From Pseudomonadota bacterium (GTDB taxonomy: Bacteria; Pseudomonadota; Alphaproteobacteria; Rhizobiales; Xanthobacteraceae), in assembly GCA_023388935.1 (NCBI GenBank), contig JAEWFG010000435.1, positions 1-27,059 of the forward strand: 27,059 nt of DNA, written 5' to 3'. Position numbers and translations under genes: made by a program. Positions within the stretch are counted from its first letter, which is position 1; every line of letters begins with the position of its first letter. The notes below the pieces were generated by a model that saw nothing but the letters and a program-made list of their open reading frames with translations, did no database searches and was not told the DNA's origin. Of the stretch, positions 7,544-15,910 are shown piece after piece.

Positions 7544-9139
7544 ATGGCCAAACGGTCGGATCGCGAACCGGCGCGATGGCGCCGGCCTTTCCTGCGTTGG
7601 CTCGATGGTGTCGAAGCCGGCTGGGGCGTCCCGCTTCTCATCGCCTGCTTCGTTGCGGTCTGGACGCTTTATCTGGCTATTGCCTATGCCGGCGGCGGCC
7701 TGCATCCTGATACGCTCGAGGCGTGGGCGCTGGGGCGGCGTTTTGCCTGGGGCTATCACAAGCATCCGCCGCTGATGGGCTGGGTTGCCGCCGTCTGGAC
7801 ATCCGTCTTTCCGTTGACCGACTGGTCGCTGCAACTCATGGCGATGGTCAACGCGGGGCTCGCGCTGTTCTTCGTCGATCTGATCGCGCGGAAGTTCGTG
7901 ACCGGGCACAAGCGTATCCTGGTGCTGCTGCTGTTGATGCTGACGCCGGCCTATCAATTCCACGCCCAGCGCTTCAACGCCAATGCTGTCCTGCTCGCGA
8001 CCTGGCCGTTGGCGACTTATTGTTTCCTGCGGGCATTCGAGACGCGCGGTTCGCTGTGGTCGGTCGCGGTGGGATGCACGACGGCGCTGGCGATGGTCGG
8101 CAAATACTATTCGATCTTTCTCGTCGCGAGTTTCGCATTTGCCGCGTTGGCGCATCCGGCGCGACGCGCCTATTTCACCTCGGCGTCGCCCTGGATTTCG
8201 GCCGTCACCGGGCTCGCGGTGTTGTCGCCGCATGTCTACTGGCTTGCGAAGACGGGCGCTTCGACCTTCACTTATGCGATGGCGCACGCCCACGGCGATG
8301 CCATGAGCTCTCTTGGCGAGGTCAAGAACTTTCTGCTGGGACTCATGGCGGCGATGAGCGTATCGGCCGTGATCTGGGTATTCATCGCAGGAACGCGCCT
8401 GAGACAGGTTCCCGCCGATTTCGCTGCAATGAGTCCGGGCCTGCGACTTATCTTCTACGTTGCGATCGGCACCATCGTGCTGCCGGTCCTGACCTCGCTC
8501 GCGATGGGGACGGATTTGCCGTCGCTGTGGGCGTTGCAGGGGCTGTTTCTGTTCGCCGTTCTCGTGGTCTGCGGCACGCGCTATCCGATCGAGCGCTTCT
8601 ACACCGTCAACTTCACGGTGATCGTGGCCGGCGTTGCGCTCGCCGCCGTCCTGGTCGCCGCGCCGATCCATGCCGTCTATCGCAATATTCATGGCTACGA
8701 AGAGGGCCGGAATTTTTACGCGCAGGCGACGAGAGAATTGACTCGCGAGTGGCGCGAATTGACCGGCGAGCGGCTGGGCGCCGTGAGTGGCGACGACTCG
8801 CTGGCCTTCGCGGCGGCGTTCTACAGTCCTGACCATCCGAACTACGCGCGGCCGTTCGAGTATCAATACACCTGGGGCTTGCCTCGCAAGACCACGCTGG
8901 ACCGCGGTTGGGCCGCGCTTTGTTTTCGCGGCCAGGACTATTGCAGCCGGTGGATGGAATCGGTGTCCGGGCGCGCCGGACACTTCGTTCGGCGTGAGTT
9001 CACCGTGCAGGCAACGCTATGGGGCCGGCCCGGTCTCACGCGCGAGGTGGTCTTGCTGATGGTGCCGCCGCGCGGAAGCAGCGCGGGACCCGAGAGCGCC
9101 GCAGATGATTTCAGTGCCAGCAGGCGCGCAGCCGAATAG
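7544..9139 (+). CDS. Polytopic glycosyltransferase, GT39/ArnT-like (PMT family)
   Basis: A 531-residue inner-membrane protein with about 10 or more hydrophobic helices. The first large periplasmic loop follows the first helix and carries HPDTLEAWALG (D56, E59) and GYHKHPPLMGW (70-80). This is the acidic-residue and KHPPL arrangement of the PMT_2/GT39 superfamily that transfers sugar from polyprenyl phosphate. The last 120 residues are a soluble periplasmic domain. Start: ATG at 7544 is preferred because hydrophilic sequence leading into helix 1 begins there; an in-frame GTG at 7463 would add 27 residues with an odd extra hydrophobic stretch. Neither has a good ribosome-binding site. It converges on the MFS gene with 48 bases between stops. 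Donor and acceptor cannot be deduced; lipid A, glycan or protein are all possible. Confidence 0.82.
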   Translation: MAKRSDREPARWRRPFLRWLDGVEAGWGVPLLIACFVAVWTLYLAIAYAGGGLHPDTLEAWALGRRFAWGYHKHPPLMGWVAAVWTSVFPLTDWSLQLMAMVNAGLALFFVDLIARKFVTGHKRILVLLLLMLTPAYQFHAQRFNANAVLLATWPLATYCFLRAFETRGSLWSVAVGCTTALAMVGKYYSIFLVASFAFAALAHPARRAYFTSASPWISAVTGLAVLSPHVYWLAKTGASTFTYAMAHAHGDAMSSLGEVKNFLLGLMAAMSVSAVIWVFIAGTRLRQVPADFAAMSPGLRLIFYVAIGTIVLPVLTSLAMGTDLPSLWALQGLFLFAVLVVCGTRYPIERFYTVNFTVIVAGVALAAVLVAAPIHAVYRNIHGYEEGRNFYAQATRELTREWRELTGERLGAVSGDDSLAFAAAFYSPDHPNYARPFEYQYTWGLPRKTTLDRGWAALCFRGQDYCSRWMESVSGRAGHFVRREFTVQATLWGRPGLTREVVLLMVPPRGSSAGPESAADDFSASRRAAE

Positions 9140-9187
9140 TTTTGCGCTCAGCGGTGGCTTTCCTGGTGAATGTGGCCGGGAAGTTCC

Positions 9188-10438
9188 TCAGGAGATGGGG
9201 CGATGATGCGGCTTGAACAGCCGTCCCTTCTCCACCACCAGCACGATCGCGAGCGCAGCGAGCGTCGACAGGAAAAAGCCGGCCGAGAACGGCAGCAATG
9301 TGCCATCGAAGCTCTGGCCGATCGCCACGCCGACCACGATGCCGATCAGCGTCGTGATCGAGCCGTAGAGCGAGGAGGCGGTACCGGCGATATGGCCCTG
9401 CGGTTCCATGGCGAGCGCGGTGAAGTTGGCGACCATCATGCCGAACGAGAACATCATCAGGGCGGAGAGCACCATGAACAAGGCAAGCGGCAGCATGCCG
9501 AGGCTCTCCGTCAGCAGCATCACGCCCGCCACCGCAGTGTAGAGCGTCAGCGCCCCGTGCGAGATCACGCGCATGCCGAGCCGTCCGACCAGCTTCGCAT
9601 TGACGAAGCCGGCGATGGCGGTACCGGCCGCGATCGCGGCGAAGGCAAGCGGGAAGTAATGGCCGAGATGATAGATGCCGGTGAACACCTGCTGGGCCGA
9701 GAAGACATAAGCAAAGAGTGCGCCTATGACGCTGCCGGCGGCCGTCGCATAGCCGATGGTCTGGCGATTGGTCACGGTCTGGCGAAAGGCTGAGAGCACG
9801 TCGGCGGGCGCCAGCGACCTGCGTTCGGTATTGGGAAGGGTCTCAGGCAACCGCAGCACGCACCATGCAAGCGCGAGCAGCCCGTAGAGCATCAGCACGA
9901 CGAAGATGCCGCGCCATTGCGTCACCAGCAGGACCGCCTGCCCGAACGAGGGGGCGACCACGGGCACCGCAATGAACACCATCATGGCGAGCGACATCAC
10001 GCTCGCCATGCGGCGTCCGACATAACAGTCGCGCACGATCGAGGTCGCGATCACGCGCGTCGCGGAAGTGCCGAGCCCCTGGAGTGCGCGCGCCAGCAGC
10101 AGCGTCTCGAACGAGGGCGCTGCAACCGCCAGCACGCTCGCGACCGCATAGACGGCCATGCCGCCGAGCAGCACTGGGCGGCGGCCAAAGCGGTCCGACA
10201 ACGGGCCCATGACGAACTGGCCTGCGCCGAAGCCGATCAGGAAGGTCGACAGCACCAGCTGAAGATGGTTGGCGACGGGGATATTGAAGGTCGCCCCGAT
10301 ATTGGGCAGCGCCGGCAGCATCATGTCCATCGCAAGCGGATTCAGCGCCATGATGGACGCGATCACGATGACGAATTCGGGAAAACCCATGGGCCGGTGT
10401 CCCGAGGACACCCAACTGTCGGCATTGACGTCGGACAA
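9188..10438 (-). CDS. MFS multidrug efflux transporter, Bcr/CflA family
   Basis: A 416-residue, 12-helix proton-driven exporter of the DHA1 drug group. Helix 1 carries MDMMLPALP (37-45), typical of Bcr/CflA. MFS motif A is GPLSDRFGRRPVLL (78-91), followed by RALQGLGTSATRVIATSIVRD-type sequence (117 onwards) characteristic of this subfamily. The start is an uncommon TTG at 10438. It is chosen because AGAGGTGA stands 6-7 bases upstream; the first in-frame ATG is at residue 17 (10390) and has no such site. It is divergent from the GT87-like gene across 350 bases. It may export antibiotics such as bicyclomycin or small metabolites; the substrate is not predictable. No regulator is adjacent. Confidence 0.92.
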   Translation of the reverse strand: MSDVNADSWVSSGHRPMGFPEFVIVIASIMALNPLAMDMMLPALPNIGATFNIPVANHLQLVLSTFLIGFGAGQFVMGPLSDRFGRRPVLLGGMAVYAVASVLAVAAPSFETLLLARALQGLGTSATRVIATSIVRDCYVGRRMASVMSLAMMVFIAVPVVAPSFGQAVLLVTQWRGIFVVLMLYGLLALAWCVLRLPETLPNTERRSLAPADVLSAFRQTVTNRQTIGYATAAGSVIGALFAYVFSAQQVFTGIYHLGHYFPLAFAAIAAGTAIAGFVNAKLVGRLGMRVISHGALTLYTAVAGVMLLTESLGMLPLALFMVLSALMMFSFGMMVANFTALAMEPQGHIAGTASSLYGSITTLIGIVVGVAIGQSFDGTLLPFSAGFFLSTLAALAIVLVVEKGRLFKPHHRPIS

Positions 10439-10789
10439 GAAAGCTCACCTCTGAAATCGAGAGGCTCTTCTATCGCCTATGCTGCATTGCACAACCTTTG
10501 TTTCGGGATGGCTGTCAGGCAGGGTGGGGACGGACAAGAAAATTTTAGTGAGGACAGTTGTTGGTGGGACGGCTGGTGGCGTCCATCAACTGGCGCGCCC
10601 GGGCCGCGGGCGGAAACCAAGCGTTCACCATTAGATCGGCACAGCGCAGCGGAGAGATGATTCCGCAACCCATCCTGTCCATTGTCACCTGACGGGTGCC
10701 GCGCAGGGCACCGGGGAACCCAGCAAGACAGGTATTTCGCGGTGTCCGACGTTTCCGGTACAGCACGATGGTCGGGAGCCTCGGTCGAC
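10439..10789. other. Divergent intergenic region without a recognisable gene
   Basis: This 351-base stretch separates the TTG-started MFS gene from the GT87-like gene. It should contain promoters for both. Only short open frames run through it and none has a ribosome-binding site or family resemblance. In-frame TTG (10682) and GTG (10742) codons could extend the GT87-like protein. No clear dyad, repeat or terminator was seen. Confidence 0.5.
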
Positions 10790-12073
10790 ATGACCGCGAG
10801 GCGGAACATCTGGCTTGCCTGCCTGATGGCGCTGACCGCGCTGCTGGCGCTCGGCAATCTCGCCAACGACGCCACGTTCGATATCAAATATGGCTGGGAC
10901 GTTCGCGTCAATTGCGCGGCGGTTGACGCCCATGCCGACGGGCTCGATCCCTACTTTGTCAAGAATCTGAAGGGCACCAGGTTTTCCTATCCCTATCTGC
11001 CGGTGACGCTGGACGTCTTCCGCCCCCTGTGCGCTGGTGGCTTTCTCGTCGATCATTACAGAGGCGTCTACCTCGTCCTCGCCGTGCTCTGTGGCCTCCT
11101 GTTGCCCGGGCTCGGCCGAACGCGAACGAGCTTGCGAGATGTCGCGCTCAGGATGCTCGGCGCGCTGGGCGCGTTCGTCGGCTTCGAATGGGTCTTGGCG
11201 TCGGGGAATTTCGCGATGCTGAGCGGCGTGCTGACGGCGATCGCGCTGAAACTTCTGCTTCGTCCGCCTGCATCCGGTGTGTGGGAGGATCGAAGCTTTT
11301 CCTTTCGCCTCGCCGGCGCTGCGCTGCTCGGCCTCGTGACCTCGTTCAAGCTGGTATTCTGTCCCGTGCTGGCCGCGCTTTATTTCCTGCCACTGCCGCG
11401 CGGTCGCAAGCTGGTGCTGATCGCGGTAGCGATGTTCAGCTTCGCATTGCCGATCCTGATATCGAGGGTGTTCTACGCCGATCTGTTCTCGAGCTGGCTG
11501 CTTGCGATTGCGGGGCGGATCCCCAACCAGCTCTCCGTCGATCTCCTGGAGGTCAATCCGTCGCTGCTGCTTCTGGCGCGCAGCTTCATGGATCATGCCG
11601 GGTTCGGCGACAGCAAGCCGGCCATGTTCGCGACCTATGCGCTCGGTGCGTCCGCACTTGTGCTCGTGCCGTTCGCGCTGTCCGTCCTGCGCGCGGTCGG
11701 CAGCGGACCGGCGCGGGGAGGGGAAACGCTTCTGATGCGGCTGGATCGCTGGCTGATGGATCATCCCTGCACGGCCACGCGCGTCACGGTGCTTGCGATG
11801 TTTGCGCTCTATCTCAGCTCGCCGCGGCTCAAGGAATATGCCTTCTTCGAGCTCGCGCTCTATGCCGCGATTCTCATCGTCGATCTTCCGGCCCTGGCAC
11901 TCGCCGCAGTTCTCACCGTCGGCCTCCTCGTTCCTGCGCTGATCTCGATTACGGGGCATACGTTTGAGGGCGGCTTCAACCTCCTCATTGTCGCGCTGAC
12001 ATACTTCTGGATCGTGCTGCTCGATTTTCGTGCCGAGCCGACGCGCCTCGAGCCGGAAGGCCTGAATCCATGA
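10790..12073 (+). CDS. Polytopic membrane protein, GT87-like (DUF2029) glycosyltransferase
   Basis: A 427-residue protein with around 10 hydrophobic helices. After helix 1 comes a periplasmic loop with D31 and D37 (FDIKYGWDV), then GLDPYF (51-56) and SYPYLPVTLDVFRPL (66-80). The early acidic residue plus the DPY...YP.Y pattern is what I associate with GT87/DUF2029 proteins, the group of mycobacterial mannosyltransferase PimE. These use polyprenyl-phosphate sugars on the outer face of the membrane. Start: ATG at 10790 places a short basic stretch (TARR) before helix 1; no clear ribosome-binding site is present, so the GTG at 10742 remains possible. The stop is directly followed by a transposase remnant, so a downstream partner may have been lost. 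Family call moderate, specific function unknown. Confidence 0.75.
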   Translation: MTARRNIWLACLMALTALLALGNLANDATFDIKYGWDVRVNCAAVDAHADGLDPYFVKNLKGTRFSYPYLPVTLDVFRPLCAGGFLVDHYRGVYLVLAVLCGLLLPGLGRTRTSLRDVALRMLGALGAFVGFEWVLASGNFAMLSGVLTAIALKLLLRPPASGVWEDRSFSFRLAGAALLGLVTSFKLVFCPVLAALYFLPLPRGRKLVLIAVAMFSFALPILISRVFYADLFSSWLLAIAGRIPNQLSVDLLEVNPSLLLLARSFMDHAGFGDSKPAMFATYALGASALVLVPFALSVLRAVGSGPARGGETLLMRLDRWLMDHPCTATRVTVLAMFALYLSSPRLKEYAFFELALYAAILIVDLPALALAAVLTVGLLVPALISITGHTFEGGFNLLIVALTYFWIVLLDFRAEPTRLEPEGLNP

Positions 12074-12075
12074 CG

Positions 12076-12320
12076 CGTGTCGCCTTTTTCGAGGTGGCGC
12101 TTTGGTTGAGAGGCAGCATTCGACGAGATGGCGTTGGGCATAAAGATGCTTGTCGAGTGGATATTTGAGCGCACGTCGGCGATGGCTTTGACGTAAATGA
12201 TCGGGATCATAGGCCGTATCGGCCATGACGATCTCGGCGCGTCATCCCTCGATCAATGCGGCGGCTTGCGATGCATCATCAGCACTCACTGCCGGATCTC
12301 CAACAGACATTGGGCGACAG
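12076..12320 (-). pseudogene. IS5-type transposase remnant
   Basis: Minus-strand frames give LSP (12312-12320), then after a frameshift an ASQAAALIEG segment, an in-frame stop near 12242, then RAEIVMADTAYD, DHLRQ, and LKYPLDKHLYAQRHLVECC. That is the DDE-domain C-terminal part of IS5/IS427-group transposases: the ADTAYD aspartate and the YAQRHLVE glutamate region are both visible, with a deletion between DHLRQ and LKYPL. Everything N-terminal is gone and the C-terminus is scrambled up to the stop of the GT87-like gene. No terminal inverted repeats or target duplication are identifiable. It cannot encode an active enzyme. Confidence 0.85.
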
Positions 12321-12548
12321 TTTTTCAAATATAAACAGGGGCTTGTGGGCGTTCGAACACCTCCGTCGTAGCCTTGCCGGCCCGGTTAAGCCGCATTGGG
12401 GCCGGTCTCCTCCGGCCAAACCCCACCGATTGCATCACGCGAATTTACTCTACCTTAGATAAATTGCCCCTAAGTCAGCGACAAAGCTCGCATCCGGCGA
12501 TCAGCGGGCGCGCAGAGCCATCAGGCTCGCTTTGTCGTGAGGGAAGCG
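12321..12548. other. Leader region of the PMT-like/GT22-like pair
   Basis: This stretch of 228 bases beyond the transposase remnant is less GC-rich than its surroundings, notably at 12431-12470. It contains a short GC hairpin, GGCCGG (12400-12405) and CCGGCC (12412-12417). It should hold the promoter of the two downstream genes. No gene or clean promoter hexamers were identified. Confidence 0.35.
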
Positions 12549-14066
12549 ATGGATCAGCACCAGGTCTGGCACGAGCCGACATTCGACAAGGTTGCGAACG
12601 CGATCAGCCAGTTCTTCCTCAGATCGGCAATCTATCTGTTCCTGATCTCGTTCATTGGTCTGTTCTACGTTTTGAACGCGCCGGTTCTGCTTGGTCACTA
12701 CGACCTGGGTTGGCACCTCGCCGCCGGCGATCTCATCCGTGAACGGAACAGTATCCCTCTCCACGACCCTTGGTCATTCACCCACGGCGACAAGACATGG
12801 TTCAATCTGTCCTGGCTCTGGGACGCGCTCGCCAGTGCAACGTTTCAATATGCGGGCTTTGGCGGCCTCATCCTGTTTGCGGTGGTATGTGGCGCGGCGA
12901 TCGTCGGCACTCTCACGTCCATCTGTCTCGGCTTCGGCGCGTCGCCGATCGCGGTTTGCATCTCCGTCTTCCTGGCGTGCCTGCTCTATCCCGCTTACGA
13001 AGCGTCGCCGAACATGTATCTCGCGGTGTCGCCGAACACATGTACAATGTTGTTCTGCGTCGTCTTCTACCGTGAATGCCTGAGGCGAACGCGGTGGTTC
13101 GTGCTTCCTCTACTGATGATGCTTTGGGCCAATCTGCACGGCGGCTTCCTGCTCGGGTTTTTCGTGATCGGCGTGTTCTTCTGCGCAGCCTTGCTTCGAG
13201 GCGCCTGGGCCGATCTCAGGATCTATGCGCTTGCCGGAATCGGATGTCTTGCTGCGACATTCGTCAATCCGCTCGGCTGGAACATCTACACCGGTGCAGC
13301 CGCGACGATGGGGCACTTCGTCCAGGGCAATATTGGCGAGTGGCTGTCCTACTACCACAACATGGAAATGCCGGGCAGCCTTCCCGGCATTCTGTACATG
13401 CTGGCCTTCGTCGCGCTCGAGCTGCACTTTCGAAACTCGAAGCCGATCCCGCTCGAACCACGCTTGATGTCCTGGCTGTTCCTGATCCTGGGGCTCTATC
13501 AGTTCAGGTACATCGCGTTCTTCTTCATATTCTCGACCGGACCGTTGGCGCTTCACATTGATCGGTTGCTGCCTGCGCGGTTCACCAGTCGCGATGTTCG
13601 TAGACCGCTGCTCGCCGCCGGCATCGTCGGTCTGTGCACCCTGCCGATGGGTTACCTGCGCGTTGCGCCTGATCTCGCGCTTCCGGAGATGCTGTCGAGC
13701 GAAGACGCCGGCTATCTGCAAAAGCATTTTGCCGGCGCGCGGGTCCTGAACAACTGGAATGCTGGCGGATACCTGATTTTCCGCACTCACGGCACGGTCC
13801 CCCTCTTCGTCGACGGCCGCGCCGCGACGTCTTATCCAGACGAGCTGCTGCGCGATTATTTCACGCTGGTGAGCTGGGAGGTCGACGAGGCGGCGTGGGA
13901 CACAGTGCTCGACAAGTACCGAATCGACGCCGTGCTGTGGGTCAAGGCGCACGACCAGCTGCGACACTTTCTCGTCGAGCAGCGTGGCTGGCGCGAGCAG
14001 TACACCGGCGCTTACGAGACCGTTTACGTCAGGCCCGGTTTTGCCGGCGAAGCCAAAAAACCATGA
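12549..14066 (+). CDS. Large polytopic membrane protein, PMT/GT-C-like, family unassigned
   Basis: A 505-residue protein with a cytoplasmic N-terminus, a first helix at about 27-46 and then a periplasmic loop with YDLGWHLAAGD (51-61), LHDPWSF (71-77) and TWFNLSWLWD (83-92). An acidic DxGWH motif followed by DP-S-T and a W-rich segment is typical of uncharacterised bacterial GT-C-like membrane proteins. About nine more helices follow. A soluble C-terminal domain of about 130 residues includes VLNNWNAGGYL and PLFVDGRAATSYP, a combination that recurs in this protein class. Start: ATG at 12549 with GAGG six bases before it; an upstream GTG at 12537 is less likely. The stop overlaps the next start by ATGA, so the two proteins are probably translationally coupled and work together. 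Enzymatic activity is inferred only. Confidence 0.75.
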   Translation: MDQHQVWHEPTFDKVANAISQFFLRSAIYLFLISFIGLFYVLNAPVLLGHYDLGWHLAAGDLIRERNSIPLHDPWSFTHGDKTWFNLSWLWDALASATFQYAGFGGLILFAVVCGAAIVGTLTSICLGFGASPIAVCISVFLACLLYPAYEASPNMYLAVSPNTCTMLFCVVFYRECLRRTRWFVLPLLMMLWANLHGGFLLGFFVIGVFFCAALLRGAWADLRIYALAGIGCLAATFVNPLGWNIYTGAAATMGHFVQGNIGEWLSYYHNMEMPGSLPGILYMLAFVALELHFRNSKPIPLEPRLMSWLFLILGLYQFRYIAFFFIFSTGPLALHIDRLLPARFTSRDVRRPLLAAGIVGLCTLPMGYLRVAPDLALPEMLSSEDAGYLQKHFAGARVLNNWNAGGYLIFRTHGTVPLFVDGRAATSYPDELLRDYFTLVSWEVDEAAWDTVLDKYRIDAVLWVKAHDQLRHFLVEQRGWREQYTGAYETVYVRPGFAGEAKKP

Positions 14067-15592
14067 CAGCCAGCGCCGCAGTTCTGTCCGCCGCCGTCAC
14101 CGCCCCGGCCGTCAAAGCCAAGAGCTTTGCGGCGCGGTACGGCATCCTCTGTGCAGTGCTGTTGCTGGCTGCGGCCGCGCGGCTGCCGCTCGCCTTCTGG
14201 CCGAACATCAACCATGCCGACGAGATCTATCAGTATCTGGAGCCCGCCTGGCGCCTGCTCGGCCACGAGGGCGTCGTCACCTGGGAATGGCGCGACGGCA
14301 TCCGAAGCTGGTTTTTGCCGACCCTGTTCGCGGGGCCGGTCGCACTGGGAAACTGGCTTGCGCCGGGCGGGTGGGGCGCCTTCGTCGCGCCGCGCCTGTT
14401 AGTCGGACTTGCCTCGCTGTCGATCGTGGTGACGGCCTGGCATTTCGGCGCACGAATCTCGCGGGCGCACGCCATCGTCACAGCGCTGGCTGCCGCTGTC
14501 TGGTTCGAACTGGTCTATTTCGCGCCTCACACGCTGAGCGAACCGCTGGCGACGGCCATCATTTTGCCAGCGGCATTGCTGCTGACGGGGGAACTCTCGC
14601 GAAATCGCCTTTTCATCGGCGGCACACTGCTCGCGCTCGCCTTTGTCTGGCGCTTTCAATATGCGCCGGCCTGTGCGGTGTTCGTGCTCGGCGCGTGCTG
14701 GAGGGATTTGCGAAACGCGCTTCCGCTGATTGGCGGAGGATGCGTCGCTCTGGCGATCGCAGCTGGCATCGACGTTGCGCACGGCTCGACGCCGTTCGCG
14801 TGGCTCGTCCAAAACATTCTGCAGAATCTCTTACATGACCGCGCATCGGAATTCGGTGTCGCGCCAGCGTTCGCTTACGTCCATCTGACGTCAATTCTGT
14901 GGTCGGGCGCGACGCTGCTGATGTTTCTGGCGCTCTGGCGTGGCTGGCGGCATGCCCCTTTGCTGATCGTCGCGGCGGTCGTGAATGTCGCGTTTCACAG
15001 CATGATCGTGCATAAGGAATACCGCTTCATCTTCCTGTCGATCGTGTTGCTGATCATCGCTGCGGGGCTTGGCTCCGGCGATTGGGTCCAGATGATGCGC
15101 CGGCAACGCGCCTGGCGCGTCTCGGCGCTTCCTGTTGTTTGCGCGGGCTGGGTGCTGCTGTCGCTCGGATTGTCAGGGGCAACCTACATCATGCGCGACA
15201 ATTGGATGCGGGGCACGGGCGAGGCCCGGTTGGCGGCAGAACTCGATGCCGATTCGGACCTCTGCGGCCTGGCCCTGTACGGCATGCGCGACCCCTTCTT
15301 ACCCGGGCGCGGGCAACTTGCCGTCGGCCGTCCCGTCTATTCCTTTTATCCGGCCGACCCTCTGGCCAAGGGGCAGCTGCCGGCTCTGGTGAAACAGCAC
15401 GAACGCGGCTTCAACCGCATCATCGGCCCTTTGAGCCTGGCGAGCGAATTGCCGGCCAATTTTTCGCAACGAACCTGTGCACTGACGAGCCATGAAATGA
15501 CGGCCTGTGTCTTCGTGCGACACGGCGCTTGCGATGTGGCTGCGGCCAGCCCCTTTGGAATCAACGCCGTGCTCGTGCGCCTCAACTACTAG
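14063..15592 (+). CDS. GT22-like (Alg9/PIG-B-type) polytopic mannosyltransferase homologue
   Basis: A 509-residue integral membrane protein. The first periplasmic loop holds HADEIYQYLEPAWRL (51-65, acidic pair D53/E54), then TWEW (73-76) and RSWFLP (81-86). After about eight helices comes HKEYRF (317-322). This set, H-DE-x-LE, TWEW, RS...P and HKE-RF, is the signature of family GT22, best known from eukaryotic ER mannosyltransferases Alg9, Alg12 and PIG-B that use dolichyl-phosphate mannose. Bacterial members exist but are poorly characterised. A C-terminal soluble part (about 375-509) is Cys-containing. The ATG at 14063 overlaps the stop of the previous gene in ATGA. The sugar is not proven to be mannose. 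Confidence 0.85.
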   Translation: MTASAAVLSAAVTAPAVKAKSFAARYGILCAVLLLAAAARLPLAFWPNINHADEIYQYLEPAWRLLGHEGVVTWEWRDGIRSWFLPTLFAGPVALGNWLAPGGWGAFVAPRLLVGLASLSIVVTAWHFGARISRAHAIVTALAAAVWFELVYFAPHTLSEPLATAIILPAALLLTGELSRNRLFIGGTLLALAFVWRFQYAPACAVFVLGACWRDLRNALPLIGGGCVALAIAAGIDVAHGSTPFAWLVQNILQNLLHDRASEFGVAPAFAYVHLTSILWSGATLLMFLALWRGWRHAPLLIVAAVVNVAFHSMIVHKEYRFIFLSIVLLIIAAGLGSGDWVQMMRRQRAWRVSALPVVCAGWVLLSLGLSGATYIMRDNWMRGTGEARLAAELDADSDLCGLALYGMRDPFLPGRGQLAVGRPVYSFYPADPLAKGQLPALVKQHERGFNRIIGPLSLASELPANFSQRTCALTSHEMTACVFVRHGACDVAAASPFGINAVLVRLNY

Positions 15593-15649
15593 CCGTGGGC
15601 GCAGGCCTGCATCTTGGAGCCCGTTGCAGCGGGGCGGTGTCAGCTCTCG

Positions 15650-15738
15650 TGGTGCGGGCAGCCGGGGTCGAACCGGCACAGCGCTTGCGCACCGAGGGAT
15701 TTTAAGTCCCTTGCGTCTACCAATTCCGCCATGCCCGC
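15650..15738 (-). tRNA. tRNA-Leu (anticodon UAA)
   Basis: Minus strand: acceptor GCGGGCA pairs with TGCCCGC, and the CCA end is encoded (15650-15652). The D-arm GGCGGAATTGGTAGACGC and T-arm CCGGTTCGACCCCGG are canonical. The anticodon stem AGGGA/TCCCT holds loop CTTAAAA with anticodon TAA. A long variable arm (CGGTGCGCAAGCGCTG) marks class II, as for leucine. No direct repeat of its 3' end is visible in the window, so there is no sign of use as an integration site. Confidence 0.97.
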
Positions 15739-15910
15739 TTGATCCAACGAGATCAAACACTTAAGTCCCTGTCCGGCCGTCTGGCTGGGGGCTTCGCGGG
15801 CCGGATGGGTGGTTCTTCCTTAAGTGAGCCGGCAGCATAAGGCAAAGCCTCAATCCGGACATCTGTTGCTGCTTTAGGCATTCTCAATCCACGGGGACTA
15901 TTCATCCGGC

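Noticed and set aside
7508..8983. Long minus-strand frame across the GT39-like gene
   Set aside because: Composition is that of an antisense shadow (Arg, Gln, His, Asp) and the plus-strand frame is a clear membrane protein.
10477..10911. Minus-strand frames in the MFS/GT87-like intergenic region
   Set aside because: No ribosome-binding site, no family resemblance, and they run antisense into the GT87-like gene.
10685..12226. Minus-strand frame of 513 codons over the GT87-like gene
   Set aside because: Only its first part (the MADTAYD segment) is meaningful, as a transposase remnant; the rest is antisense shadow of the GT87-like gene.
15650..15770. tRNA-Leu as a phage or island attachment site; TTAAGTCCCT repeated at 15702 and 15761
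   Set aside because: The repeated 10-mer comes from the anticodon arm, not the 3' end, and there is no integrase gene or second copy of the tRNA end in the window.
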